Positions 63,640 through 64,000 of a stretch of 64,000 nucleotides of DNA are shown here, piece by piece. Position 1 is the first letter of the stretch. Every line of letters begins with the position of its first letter. The notes beneath the pieces were generated by a model, which saw only the letters and a program-made list of their open reading frames with translations, did no database searches and had not been told where the DNA came from. Position numbers and translations under genes: made by a program. Source of the stretch: Chrysomallon squamiferum (lineage: Eukaryota > Mollusca > Gastropoda > Neomphalida > Peltospiridae); assembly GCA_012295275.1 (NCBI GenBank), contig CM022679.1:27479483-27543482 (forward strand). Direction: 5' to 3'.

Positions 63640-64000
63640 AAATATGTATTAATACTAACACTATACATTTATTTTTGCTGTTAAATTATGTTATGTTGTG
63701 TGTAGTACCACAATAACAAAAACAACAACAGCAACAACAAGAAAAAACCCAAAACAATAACAACAATAGCAACAACAATAACAACAACAAAAACAACAAC
63801 AATAATAACAATAATAATAATAATAATAATGATAATTCTAGCATGTTTGATGGTGACGATGATGGTAATAAAAAATCGCGTTTGGTCTAAGCATATTTGC
63901 ATGAAACAGTATAAATCATCACATCATAAAAATAAAATGATCAGAATTATCAACACCTTCATTATCATCAACATTATCGTAAACATTATCATCAGTATCA
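63511..64000. other. Intron or 5' region of the phosphatase-like gene
   Basis: ATT (63608-63638) and CAA/AAT (63715-63835) microsatellites in AT-rich sequence. No further exon was found before the window ends. Confidence 0.5.

Overview
The window is eukaryotic nuclear DNA: every gene is split by GT-AG introns, and roughly a third of the sequence is microsatellite, minisatellite or homopolymer. The repeat load, the tRNA-derived SINE, the Tigger-type elements and the gene families fit an invertebrate, most likely a mollusc or another lophotrochozoan. That assignment is inference only.

Left half (about 1-38.6 kb). This is dominated by a large imperfect inverted duplication. Arm A (about 1.4-15.0 kb, genes on the minus strand) and arm B (about 18.6-32.8 kb, genes on the plus strand) carry the same gene pair head to head around a spacer of about 3.5 kb. 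The inner gene encodes a GH3-domain protein (GHDC-like). Both copies have 6 exons and 1,872 coding bases (623 aa), are intact, and are nearly identical. The outer gene encodes a membrane-anchored serine beta-lactamase-like protein (lact-2/LACTB type, 9 exons). Copy A is intact (410 aa). Copy B carries a 4-base frameshifting deletion in exon 5, a nonsense codon in exon 7, and loss of the likely catalytic Tyr. Truncated lact-2-like copies lie just downstream of both full copies (204-1260 and 34444-35855), and a single-exon relic sits in the spacer (17639-17700). Part of the spacer recurs in inverted orientation at 36.5-38.6 kb. A 543-bp Tigger-type MITE sits in intron 5 of copy B, and the matching empty site is visible in copy A.

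Middle (about 38.6-58.7 kb). The DNA is repeat-rich. On the minus strand, three consecutive exons each encode one PAN/apple-like cysteine module. They are followed by three candidate tiny exons of 42, 45 and 12 nt, and all six share phase 1-1. A deletion derivative of a Tigger transposon (46231-46893) lies inside this gene. A tRNA-like SINE lies at about 57.1-57.3 kb.

Right end (58.7-63.5 kb). Seven minus-strand exons encode the C-terminal part of a protein tyrosine phosphatase domain. The catalytic HCxxxxxR loop and the WPD Asp are both replaced, so it looks like a pseudophosphatase (D2-like) domain. Its 5' part lies beyond the window. One splice donor lies in a tandem array that repeats it about five times, and the intron before the last exon carries repeated copies of a short terminal-exon-like segment.

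Exons were joined by hand using splice signals and reading-frame continuity. No alignment or database search was run.
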